Assembly (NCBI RefSeq): GCF_021650975.2
Contig: NZ_CP091285.1
Coordinates: 3,782,001 to 3,846,000 of the forward strand
DNA from: Flavobacterium jumunjinense
GTDB taxonomy: Bacteria; Bacteroidota; Bacteroidia; Flavobacteriales; Flavobacteriaceae
Reading direction: 5' to 3'
Length of the DNA: 64,000 bases
Shown here: piece by piece, positions 36,392 to 44,101 of the stretch
Position numbering within the stretch: position 1 is the stretch's first letter
Layout of the letters: each line of letters opens with the position of its first letter
Made by a program: the position numbers and the translations under genes
Notes under the pieces: model-generated
The model's input: the letters and a program-made list of their open reading frames with translations, nothing else
Databases searched by the model: none
Told to the model about the DNA's origin: nothing

Positions 36392-37066
36392 GTGCCTACT
36401 ATTTCAACATCAAAACATATAATCGTCTTTTTACTTCTTTTCTTTGCCTTAGACCTACTTTTTATTGCTTTGGAATACCAAAACATGAGATTCTTTTCTA
36501 AAGCCCTCCTACTGCCTTTATTGATACTCTTTTATATCCACCAAACAAAGAAAAACAATACTGAGCGAGACAAAAACTTCATGATAGGCTTGCTTTTAAG
36601 TTGGTTGGGCGATCTTTTTTTATTACTTCCTTCCGGTTTCCTTTTTGGTTTGGGGAGTTTTCTATTGGCACATCTTTTTTATAGCCGTTGTTTTTATACC
36701 CTATCCAATACACCGCTTCGTCTTAATTATAGACTCTTGCTCCCTATTCTTGTGTATCTCATGCTATTTTTAACCCTACTTTTTCCGCATTTAAACGAAC
36801 TAAAAATCCCAGTGGTGTTCTATGCTATAACAATTAGTTTCATGCTCTATATGGGCTATAATACCCGCAAAACAATTACACCCATCGCTTTTAAGAACCT
36901 ATTCTTTGGTGCTTTGCTTTTTGTTGTTTCCGATTCTGTTTTAGCACTGCACTTGTTTGTATTTCCTTCTAAATTTATGGAACTACTTGTAATGATTACC
37001 TATGTATTGGCTCAATATTTTTTGATACAAGGAATGATTTTAAAGAAAGAATTCGTAAAGTTCTAA
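36392..37066 (+). CDS. YhhN/TMEM86-family membrane protein (putative lysoplasmalogenase)
   Basis: 224 residues with about seven membrane segments. The conserved family core GLLLSWLGDLFLLLP (acidic residue in a membrane helix), GLGSFLLAHLFYSRCF and the later FFGALLFVVSDSVLAL match YhhN/lysoplasmalogenase proteins, which hydrolyse vinyl-ether lysolipids in animals; in bacteria the role is not settled. The start is a GTG at 36392, because no in-frame ATG lies upstream and the first hydrophobic segment would be lost with the next ATG. Confidence 0.8.
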   Translation: MPTISTSKHIIVFLLLFFALDLLFIALEYQNMRFFSKALLLPLLILFYIHQTKKNNTERDKNFMIGLLLSWLGDLFLLLPSGFLFGLGSFLLAHLFYSRCFYTLSNTPLRLNYRLLLPILVYLMLFLTLLFPHLNELKIPVVFYAITISFMLYMGYNTRKTITPIAFKNLFFGALLFVVSDSVLALHLFVFPSKFMELLVMITYVLAQYFLIQGMILKKEFVKF

Positions 37067-37140
37067 AAGCGGAAAGTTTGAATGTCTTACAGCGGAAAAA
37101 ATGCTCACCGCTAACCAAAAACTATTAACGTATGATTTAA

Positions 37141-37183
37141 ATAGGAACGATGCATTTTGTAGCAACGTGATTTTAATCCGTTG
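37141..37183. repeat. Repeat B, copy 1 (partial)
   Basis: ATAGGAACGA...TTTTGTAGCAACGTGATTTT, shared with 37372-37450, 37505-37585 and 43834-43890, all in the same orientation. Confidence 0.75.
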
Positions 37184-37294
37184 GTATTAATGAATGGTGT
37201 TTGATGATAAATTGTTAATGATTAATTATAAATGGTATTTTACAAATTTGTTTGCGCAATACAAACAAATTCGAATTTGGTGGTAATGAGATAA

Positions 37295-37320
37295 TTATAA
37301 TATACCGAACCTACGGCTCT
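37295..37320. repeat. Repeat C, copy 1
   Basis: TAATATACCGAACCTACGGC motif, also at 43641-43669 and, with two changes, at 44012-44040. Confidence 0.7.
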
Positions 37321-37371
37321 AAAATTAATGGTTAATTATTGATGATTAATTATAAATGGTTTTGTTGGTGG

Positions 37372-37450
37372 AATTGCAAACAGGGATTATTCCCAAAACG
37401 TGTGAGTTCCATAGGAACGACTCATTTTGTAGCAACGTGATTTTAATCCT
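37372..37450. repeat. Repeat B, copy 2
   Basis: AATTGCAAACAGGGATTATT then GTGTGAGTTCCATAGGAACG and TAGCAACGTGATTTTAATCC; nearly identical to copy 3, 133 bp to the right. Confidence 0.8.
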
Positions 37451-37504
37451 TTGTTATGATGAATGTTTTTTTTTTTGGTTAATTATAAATGGTGTTGTTG
37501 CTAA

Positions 37505-37585
37505 AATTGCAAACAGGGATTATTCCCAAAACGTGTGAGTTCCATAGGAACGACCCATTTTGTAACAACGTGATTTTAATCCGTT
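37505..37585. repeat. Repeat B, copy 3
   Basis: Nearly identical to copy 2, with small substitutions (CGACCC for CGACTC, TAACAACG for TAGCAACG). Confidence 0.8.
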
Positions 37586-37596
37586 GTTTTAATGAA

Positions 37597-37798
37597 TGCT
37601 GTTTTACAATTTTGTTAGCACAATACAAACCCATTTGAATTTAAAATTCTCTAATTCTTATAAATTTATTTTTGTTAGCATTCCATAGCCTACTCACCCA
37701 ACTATTCCCCTCCTTTGGAGGGGTGTCCAAAGGACGGGGTGGTTGTAATGTGGAGCAAAATGGGATCCTTTCAGAATGACAAGATTGTGGAATTTAAT
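37597..37798. repeat. Repeat A, copy 1 (202 bp)
   Basis: Begins TGCTGTTTTACAATTTTGTT, contains a GC-rich hairpin CCCCTCCTTTGGAGGGG and the segment GATCCTTTCAGAATGACAAG, and ends near GTGGAATTTAAT. Copies 2 and 3 are at 37833-38034 and 43434-43634 in the same orientation. Confidence 0.85.
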
Positions 37799-37832
37799 TA
37801 TTAATGATTGATGATCAATGATTAATTATTGA

Positions 37833-38034
37833 TGCTGTTTTACAATTTTGTTAGCACAATACAAACCCAATTGAATTTAGAATTCTCTAATTCTTATAAA
37901 TTTATTTTTGTTCGCATTCCGTAGCCTACTCACCCAACTATTCCCCTCCTTTGGAGGGGTGTCCGAAGGACGGGGTGGTTGCAATGTAGAGCAAAATGGG
38001 ATCCTTTCAGAATGACAAGAATGTGGAATTTAAT
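37833..38034. repeat. Repeat A, copy 2, abutting the CRISPR array
   Basis: 202 bp, same length as copy 1 with about a dozen changes. Its last base is next to the first base of the degenerate CRISPR repeat at 38035. Confidence 0.85.
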
Positions 38035-38104
38035 GTTGTGTTTTCCCATCAAAATAGGGACAGTTACAACTTTTAATTTTGGAAAAAATTTATAAACAAT
38101 ACAA

Positions 38105-38191
38105 GTTGTGTATACCTTTCAAATAATCATTCACGAACTCCTATAAAAAAACAATTATAAAAGTAGTGAGTAAAATAAGGGCAGTTACAAC
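38105..38191 (-). repeat. Long direct repeat 1 (87 nt)
   Basis: Outer parts GTTGTGTATACCTTTCAAA and AAGGGCAGTTACAAC flank an insert with TTCACGAACTCC and AGTGAGTAAAAT. Corresponds to the long direct repeats described for Bergeyella zoohelcum type VI-B arrays. Confidence 0.85.
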
Positions 38192-38221
38192 TCGCCGTAA
38201 AAAATAAAGAAAACAGAATCG

Positions 38222-38307
38222 GTTGTGTATACCTTTCAAATAATCATTCACGAACTCCTATAAAAAACAATTATAAAAATCGTGAGTAAAATAAGGGCAG
38301 TCGCAAC
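38222..38307 (-). repeat. Long direct repeat 2 (86 nt)
   Basis: As long repeat 1, but ends GCAGTCGCAAC, and the insert arms TTCACGA and TCGTGAG are fully complementary, so the insert can form its own stem. Confidence 0.85.
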
Positions 38308-38571
38308 TGTACGTAAATAATCTAAAACACCAATGTAGTTGTGTATACCTTTCAAAATAAAGGCAGTGACAACAAACCAGTTTTATATCCAAAATTCACA
38401 GGTGTTGTGTATACCTTTCAAAATAAAGGCAGTGACAACCGGTTACCATCAATTTAAAATTAACACATGGTTGTGTATACCTTTCAAAATAAAGGCAGTG
38501 ACAACTTGTTTAGTTTCAGGTGCGGGAACTAACTCATTGTGTATACCTTTCAAAATAAAGGCAGTGACAAC

Positions 38572-38677
38572 GTACTTTGCTGTATGCTTTATAATGAAAG
38601 GGATTAAGCCACTTTCTTGTTTAAAAAAATGACTTTATAGTATAGTTTTCAGTATGTCAAGGAGCAGTTTTTTAATT
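38572..38677 (-). promoter_or_regulatory. Region between cas13b stop and array (probable leader)
   Basis: 106 bp, AT-rich. No clear TAnnTTTG promoter was found on the minus strand, so the array may be transcribed together with cas13b or from an unrecognised leader promoter. Confidence 0.45.
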
Positions 38678-41600
38678 CTAAAGTTCTTCTAAAATTGTAT
38701 TGACTTCTTGTTCAAATAGTTCATAAATGTTTTGTGCAATAGAAATATCTGCTATGCTTCGATACTCTTTTTTGTGCTTGTAGTACTCAAAATCAGCCAT
38801 TTTTGTTTCAGTTATTTTTTCTATAGAATGTATAAATGGAAATTCAGAATGGGAAAATTTCTTTCTTCCCAAACTTAAAACATTATTACTTTTATCGTTA
38901 ATATAATTATTTTCTAATAACCATTTCAAATAAATTTTAAATTGGATTTCATTAAATGCTTCTTTCTTTTTTGGTCGTTCTTCAAATTCTATTTTTTTTA
39001 TTCCTTCAAAATCTTTTTCAACTATAGATTTTTCCAATTCAAAAACAAGATCAAATATTTTCTCTCTAATTCTATCATATTCTTTTATTTGATATTCTAA
39101 TAAATCAAATGGAATTTCTTTCTCTTCAAAATAATCTAATAATTTAGGTAACCTTTTGTCTTTTATAAATCTTTTAAAACGCCCAAAATCTTTAATTGTC
39201 CATTGATAACCCTTTTGCCCTAAATAGATTTGTTTTTCTGGTTCTGCTACTTTTTGCAAGAATGCATCTTGTTTCTCTTTTGTATCGAGAACGAGCCAAT
39301 TTTCTTTTTTTTCTTCAGATAAAGCTTCCCACGAAGTAATTTGTACTTTCTGTCTTGTGCTGTCTTCTGCAATAATCGTGCAATATAATTCCCTCCCTTT
39401 CTTTACAATTCTATGCCTAAAAGAAGCTTGATGCTCTAAAATACTTTTCTTAGAATCTGGAAAAATATTTTTCAATTCTATATTTTCAATAAGACCAATA
39501 CTTTGATCTTCTTTTAGCAAAGCTTCACAAAGTATTTTTAAAATTCTATCCTTAGTTTGTATAAATCGTATATGTTTTTCATTAGCTGCTACAAATTTAT
39601 CATAATTAGACTTAATCTGCTTATCAGTTAATCTATCTAAAGGCTTATAAATGACTTGTTGTTTATCTATATTATAAATTCTAATAAAATTATAAAAGGG
39701 CTGGCTGTCATTTTCTAAATATTTTCGAAAAAGAACTGAAAATTTTTCATTGTTTAAAAAGGAAATTTCTTTTTTAGTAAGTTGTCTTTTTAGTACTACA
39801 TTCAAAGAATCATCAAATAATGAAGTTGGCAAATTAACGGGTAATTTCGTTTTATTAATTACCCATTTATCATAATTAAAATTACAAATTTTTTCATTCA
39901 ACTTTTTAAATGAATAGGGAATCCTTTGTTTTTTTAATGCATATCCACCTTTCTTTCCTGGTACTAATAGATAATTAGTAATCCATTTTATTTTTGCATC
40001 AAGGTAATTTTGATAAAAATCAATAATTCCATTTGAGTCAAAAATAAGTTTTTCATTTAAGAAAACATGTCCTTTATTATAATCAAAAATGTTTAACTCT
40101 TCTAAAATGGAAACAATGTCTTCTTTATTAATACTAAAAAAGGCAATTTTATTTTGTAATTTATTAAAATAAGGCTGTGTTATTTTAGCTTTAACATTCT
40201 CATCAATAAGCATATTTAGTATATCACGAGTAATATAGGTAGCATATTCACCTAACTTTGGTTTTTCATTCTCTTTTGGTTCTTTTCTGGAAACCTTTAA
40301 AAGTTTTTTTATATCTTCTTTTATTTGCCTAATAGTTATATGAATTTTTTTATCTTCATTTATATCTCTTATTCCCATTAAATAAGCTTGCAATTTTTCG
40401 GGCAACTGATTTACTAAAACACCTTCTGGCAAATGTTTTTGAAGTTCTTTTCTTCTTTCTGCTATATAAAAATGATACTTTATTTGGCTAAAACTTTCTA
40501 ATTCTTTTTTATTATTTGTTATTTTTTTAAAATCTTCTTTTTTAAGCGAATACAGTTTTTCTTTTGATAAATTATATTTTGATAATAATCTTTTCTCTTC
40601 TATTGCTGTTACAAAATGAACAGTTCCATTTCTATCTTGTAATTTCTTCTTATCAAAAACTTTTTTGGTAAAAGATTCAGGTTCATAACTTACTTTATTT
40701 TTTATATCATCAATAATACTGTTATCAAAGAGCAATACATTTGTTTCAGTAATGAATTTTTTTATTAATTTTTCAGCTGATTTTTTGTTTGGATCAATTG
40801 TACGTAATAATAATAGCTTTGGTAAATCGTGAATACTAATAAAGCCAGTAGGGTTGTTTTGTAAATGTGCATCTGCCTTTTTATTTTCAAAAACATTTGG
40901 ATATTTTATTTTTTCTTCATCTTTTTCAAAAATATAAAAAGCTATTTTATTATTATTCATATTATAATGAGGAAAAAATTGTTCAAATTTAATCTCTTCA
41001 TCATTAAAATCTCGCTTCAAAATTTTTACTATTTCTTGCTCTTTATTTTCAAAATCACTTAATTTACCATAAGCATTTATGGTTTTAATAATTCTTCTAG
41101 GTTGCTCATTTCCAATAATTGTTTTATCATATTTTTTTGTAACCAACCTTCCTATTGTAACTTGAAAACGAATGTCTTCTAGCATATTCATTTCATCTAA
41201 GAATCGCAAAGCAAAATAAGGAAATCGATCATCATGTCTTTTTAATGCCGTTAATTCTTTTATTGCATTCTCTAAATCTTCATCATTTATATCTTCGTAA
41301 TTTGTACTATTCAATATTACATTTTCCAATTCAGTACCAGCTACTTTTGGGTCAAATATTTTTTTATCATTATCTGTTAGATGATTAAAAAGTTCTTTCG
41401 GACATTTATTAAGCTCTGATAAAATTTCCATTAATAAAGATTCCTTAGGGTTGTCATTACCTAATCTCACATCAGGTATCCTTAACGAATATGTTGTAAA
41501 AGCCTGAATAGTAGCTCTAAATGGTGGAGTAGTTTCGTTTTTAAAGCCTTTAAACCTTTTTAAAAACTTAGTAGCATAACTTCTTTCTAAAAAAAGATTT

Positions 41601-42262
41601 ATGAAAAAGAATATACCTTGTTCTGTAAATTCATTCTTCTGTAAATCTTCAAATAGTTGATATTTTTTTAGAATATGGTTATAGTCTTCAATATTTTGTG
41701 TTTGTGCATTTCGGATATAAGAAAAACGCGGAGCGTATTTAAAAAGTAATTCAAAAATAGGTTTTAACTGAATGTCAAATTTTTGTTTTCGATTTAGCCT
41801 ATTACCTGTATCATCAATAGCTAAATAATGGGTATAGGCATTTCTAAATTCATTTAGTTCTATAAAAGTTTTTTTTAGAAAAAAGTGTAATCCATCATAA
41901 TCAATAGTAATATCAGTTGATTCTTTATTTATTTTATCTTCTGTTTCTAGGTTATCTTGAACAAAAATTTTAAAGAAAGGAAATAGATGTCTTCTAGTTA
42001 TATAATTAAAAACTTTATTTCTTTCATCCTCAAACAATCTTTGCGAGCTATCAAAAATATTAGCTAGTATGTGATTTGAGTCAATAATATTTTCATCATC
42101 TTCAATTGGGGGAAAATCTAAATGTTTAAATGTTTCCGTTAAATGATTTATAATCAAAAAAACGTTATGTCTTGCCATATTTAGATAAGCTCCAAAATAC
42201 TGTGGGTCGTTGGCTAAAGTTCGTTTATTTCCTACTTTATTTTTTTCTTGTGTGTCTTCCAT
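38678..42262 (-). CDS. cas13b: CRISPR-associated RNA-guided ribonuclease Cas13b (type VI-B)
   Basis: 1194 residues, within the 1100-1230 range of Cas13b. Cleaves target RNA, and then other RNA, under crRNA guidance. HEPN motifs RxxxxH are at both ends as the subtype requires: RNAYTH (R140-H145) after ELNEF, and RKKFSH (R1133-H1138) near the C-terminus. The middle is Lys/Asn-rich with the usual crRNA-binding lid region (WVINKTKLPVNLPTSLFDDS, YCTIIAEDSTRQKVQI). N-terminal YFGAYLNMARHNVFLIINHL is typical of Cas13b. No csx27 or csx28 and no cas1/cas2 lie within the window around it. The gene is on the same strand as its array, 107 bp upstream of it, in a repeat-flanked island. Confidence 0.96.
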   Translation of the reverse strand: MEDTQEKNKVGNKRTLANDPQYFGAYLNMARHNVFLIINHLTETFKHLDFPPIEDDENIIDSNHILANIFDSSQRLFEDERNKVFNYITRRHLFPFFKIFVQDNLETEDKINKESTDITIDYDGLHFFLKKTFIELNEFRNAYTHYLAIDDTGNRLNRKQKFDIQLKPIFELLFKYAPRFSYIRNAQTQNIEDYNHILKKYQLFEDLQKNEFTEQGIFFFINLFLERSYATKFLKRFKGFKNETTPPFRATIQAFTTYSLRIPDVRLGNDNPKESLLMEILSELNKCPKELFNHLTDNDKKIFDPKVAGTELENVILNSTNYEDINDEDLENAIKELTALKRHDDRFPYFALRFLDEMNMLEDIRFQVTIGRLVTKKYDKTIIGNEQPRRIIKTINAYGKLSDFENKEQEIVKILKRDFNDEEIKFEQFFPHYNMNNNKIAFYIFEKDEEKIKYPNVFENKKADAHLQNNPTGFISIHDLPKLLLLRTIDPNKKSAEKLIKKFITETNVLLFDNSIIDDIKNKVSYEPESFTKKVFDKKKLQDRNGTVHFVTAIEEKRLLSKYNLSKEKLYSLKKEDFKKITNNKKELESFSQIKYHFYIAERRKELQKHLPEGVLVNQLPEKLQAYLMGIRDINEDKKIHITIRQIKEDIKKLLKVSRKEPKENEKPKLGEYATYITRDILNMLIDENVKAKITQPYFNKLQNKIAFFSINKEDIVSILEELNIFDYNKGHVFLNEKLIFDSNGIIDFYQNYLDAKIKWITNYLLVPGKKGGYALKKQRIPYSFKKLNEKICNFNYDKWVINKTKLPVNLPTSLFDDSLNVVLKRQLTKKEISFLNNEKFSVLFRKYLENDSQPFYNFIRIYNIDKQQVIYKPLDRLTDKQIKSNYDKFVAANEKHIRFIQTKDRILKILCEALLKEDQSIGLIENIELKNIFPDSKKSILEHQASFRHRIVKKGRELYCTIIAEDSTRQKVQITSWEALSEEKKENWLVLDTKEKQDAFLQKVAEPEKQIYLGQKGYQWTIKDFGRFKRFIKDKRLPKLLDYFEEKEIPFDLLEYQIKEYDRIREKIFDLVFELEKSIVEKDFEGIKKIEFEERPKKKEAFNEIQFKIYLKWLLENNYINDKSNNVLSLGRKKFSHSEFPFIHSIEKITETKMADFEYYKHKKEYRSIADISIAQNIYELFEQEVNTILEEL

Positions 42263-42526
42263 CTGTTTATCGTTTGTAATTGATCTTTACTCTTCTTTTT
42301 TTACTACTATGTGCTGTTTGTTTTATTCCTGCTACAATTTAAGGCAATTTCATAATACAACATAGTAAACTCTTACAATAATTAGTATAAAAAAGCAGCT
42401 CCTGAAACCGCTAAACTAAAATTTTACTTTGATACTAACTTACGGTTTTTCGTATTGAAGCTCTTTTTTACAGCAAAAACGGAAAAGCCAAAAACAAAAA
42501 ATGCTCCTTTTTACTCGAAATAGTCG
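42263..42526. other. Non-coding region upstream of cas13b
   Basis: About 260 bp without ORF or TAnnTTTG match on the minus strand. Presumably holds the cas13b promoter. Confidence 0.5.
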
Positions 42527-42701
42527 TTTTTTAGGTCCTAGACCTAAACTTTTAGGTGGGTAGACGTAAACTTTTAGGTTCGAGACCTAAAATTTTAGGT
42601 GGGTGGACGTAAAATTTTAGGTAGGTAGACGTAAACTTTTAGGTCTCGAACCTAAAATTTTACCCCCATAGACCTAAAATTTTGGGTAAAGAACCTAAAA
42701 A
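42527..42701. repeat. Tandem array of eight ~22-bp units
   Basis: Units of 21-23 bp: TTTTAGGTGGGTAGACGTAAAC and variants, alternating with units whose core is palindromic (AGGTCTCGAACCT, AGGTCCTAGACCT). Junctions form CCTAAAATTTTAGG palindromes. The period is two helical turns. It ends about 100 bp before the 160-aa gene. There are no unique spacers, so it is not a CRISPR array. Confidence 0.85.
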
Positions 42702-42804
42702 ACAAAGTATTTTAACACTTACACTCGTCTATTGTAGGTTTTTTAGCAGTTTTGGCACGTGATTTGTAAGAGTTTGAATGTATAAACATTAAACACATAA
42801 AATT

Positions 42805-43287
42805 ATGTCATTAAACAATTTAGGGGTATACCATATTACTCCGCAACAGAAAGAAGCGATAGACAATGCCTTGAACACCATTGTAGAAAACTTATCGGCA
42901 GTAACGCAAAACCTTTCGGCAGAAGACCGTCAGAAATTTGGTAGCGTTAACGAAATCAATAAATTATTAATTAACAAGTGTAGAGAATTTCAGCAAAACC
43001 AAACCACTTTAGCCACTCCCGATGTGGATTGGGTTGAGTTTGAAGCCGATTATCAGGATCGTACTTTTGCAGATACGCGTTTGGATCGTTTGGCAACTAT
43101 TACCCGTATGTTGAGTGATTTTAAAATTGTACACGATTATGACAATTACCAAGATGCACTAACCGATTATGATTATACGAAGTACAAATCGTCGACTAAA
43201 GTTCCTGGTTATACCGAAAAAGTAGGAGAGCTAAAACAATTCTTCCCGAACTCGGGCGGTTCTGGTCCTGCTACTCCAAAACAATAA
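42805..43287 (+). CDS. Unrecognised 160-residue protein behind a phased repeat array
   Basis: 160 residues, soluble, mostly helical in the first half (QQKEAIDNALNTIVENLSAV, FGSVNEINKLLINKCREF), then an acidic, Tyr/Asp-rich segment (YDNYQDALTDYDYTKYKSS) and a Gly/Pro tail. Base composition is higher in GC than the neighbouring cas13b, as for the flanking repeats, hinting at different origin. It sits behind the 22-bp array in the same geometry as the HTH gene at 10853. It is transcribed away from cas13b and has no resemblance to Csx27/Csx28 (no membrane helices, no HEPN motif). Confidence 0.7.
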   Translation: MSLNNLGVYHITPQQKEAIDNALNTIVENLSAVTQNLSAEDRQKFGSVNEINKLLINKCREFQQNQTTLATPDVDWVEFEADYQDRTFADTRLDRLATITRMLSDFKIVHDYDNYQDALTDYDYTKYKSSTKVPGYTEKVGELKQFFPNSGGSGPATPKQ

Positions 43288-43433
43288 ATTCTTTATTCCA
43301 GATTATAAATGCGTAATTTGTTTCATCCCAAATAGACTTTCATTAGTTGTTTGGGATTTTTTATGCGCTGTTTTTAATGCATGTTTTTTGATGCATGTTT
43401 TTTGATTATAAATGGTTAATGGTTAATTATTAA

Positions 43434-43634
43434 TGGTGTTTTACAAATTTGTTAGCACAATACAAACAAATTTGAATTTAGAATTCTCTAATTCTTATAA
43501 ATTTATTTTTGTTCGCATTCCATAGCCTACTCACCCAACTATTCCCCTCCTTTGGAGGGGTGTCCGAAGGACGGGGTGGTTACAATATGGAACAGCAAAT
43601 GGGATTCTTTCAGGATGACAATATTGTGGATTTG
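43434..43634. repeat. Repeat A, copy 3
   Basis: Same orientation and order as the copies at 37597 and 37833 (hairpin CCCCTCCTTTGGAGGGG, then GATGACAATATTGTGGATTT). Together they bracket the cas13b island as direct repeats. Confidence 0.85.
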
Positions 43635-43640
43635 GTTTGG

Positions 43641-43669
43641 GTTTATAATATACCGAACCTACGGCTCTA
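43641..43669. repeat. Repeat C, copy 2
   Basis: TTATAATATACCGAACCTAC motif as at 37295. A shorter CGAGCCTACGGCTCT copy is at 43726-43740. Confidence 0.7.
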
Positions 43670-43833
43670 TTTTCTCGTGCTTCGTTGTAATGGCAGGGTT
43701 GAAACCCTGCCCTACATATATATCGAGCCTACGGCTCTGAAATTGATGGTTAATTATTAATGGTTGATTGTTAATGATATTGTTTGGGGCTAAATAGGCA
43801 CGCTGATTTTGCAGATTTTTGCAGATTTTCTAA

Positions 43834-43890
43834 ACGGGTGAGTTCCATAGGAACGACCCATTTTGTAGCAACGTGATTTTAATCCGTTGG
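43834..43890. repeat. Repeat B, copy 4
   Basis: GGGTGAGTTCCATAGGAACG then TAGCAACGTGATTTTAATCC, as at 37372 and 37505. Confidence 0.8.
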
Positions 43891-43960
43891 TATAATAAAG
43901 ATTCGTTCCAATTTAACCCAAAATTGTCACCCTGTTAAGGGTCGCATTAGAAACTCCGAA

Positions 43961-44005
43961 ATGTGGAGCAGCAAATGGGATCCTTTCAGGATGACAAGAT
44001 TGTGG
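43961..44005. repeat. Partial repeat A (3' part only)
   Basis: ATGTGGAGCAGCAAATGGGA then TCCTTTCAGGATGACAAGAT, matching the right third of repeat A; followed by a copy of repeat C at 44012-44040. Confidence 0.7.
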
Positions 44006-44101
44006 ATTTTGGTTTATAATATACCGAGCCTATGGCTCTAAGATTGATGATTAATGTTTAATGAAAACCCTACCTCTTTAAAACTTCAGACTCTAAACCA
44101 A

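Larger units (their letters stand above)
37067..38034. other. Repeat-rich non-coding region left of the CRISPR array
   Basis: Nearly 1 kb with no credible gene. It is built from copies of three repeat types that recur only on the other side of the cas13b gene (43.4-44.1 kb), separated by short AATGGTTAATTATTAATG-like A/T stretches. Confidence 0.8.
38035..38571 (-). CRISPR. Type VI-B CRISPR array with short and long direct repeats
   Basis: Four 36-nt repeats at 38338-38373, 38404-38439, 38470-38505 and 38536-38571 (the last with one terminal change) are separated by 30-nt spacers. Two long repeats at 38105-38191 (87 nt) and 38222-38307 (86 nt) carry the same repeat ends split by a ~50-nt insert; their spacers are also 30 nt. 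A degenerate 36-nt copy lies at 38035-38070, with a 34-nt spacer. Plus-strand repeats run GTTGTGTATACC...GGCAGTGACAAC; read on the minus strand the repeat ends ATTTTGAAAGGTATACACAAC, like known Cas13b repeats, so the array is transcribed with cas13b and the degenerate and long units are at the trailer end. Confidence 0.97.
43288..44101. other. Repeat-rich non-coding region right of the island
   Basis: About 810 bp without credible gene, containing copies of repeats A, B and C that also occur at 37.1-38.0 kb. The small frames at 43509-43760 are translations of the repeats. Confidence 0.8.

Noticed and set aside
37356..37538. 60-codon ORF
   Set aside because: Translation of two copies of repeat B; no coding character.
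38339..38632. Plus-strand 97-codon ORF with a repeated LCIPFKIKAVTT peptide
   Set aside because: It is the translation of the 36-nt CRISPR repeats with 30-nt spacers; the 66-nt period keeps the frame open by chance.
42527..42701. 8-unit array near cas13b taken as a second CRISPR array
   Set aside because: No spacer-like unique 30-nt segments; period only 22 bp and sequence unrelated to the Cas13b repeat.
42805..43287. The 160-aa gene as Csx27 or Csx28
   Set aside because: No membrane helices (Csx27) and no HEPN RxxxxH motif or helical membrane part (Csx28); transcribed away from cas13b.
43509..43760. Two overlapping small ORFs
   Set aside because: They translate repeats A and C; the same sequence elsewhere (37.6-38.0 kb) is not open.
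37141..44040. cas13b island as a transposon or insertion sequence
   Set aside because: No transposase, no terminal inverted repeats; the flanking repeats are direct and multi-copy.
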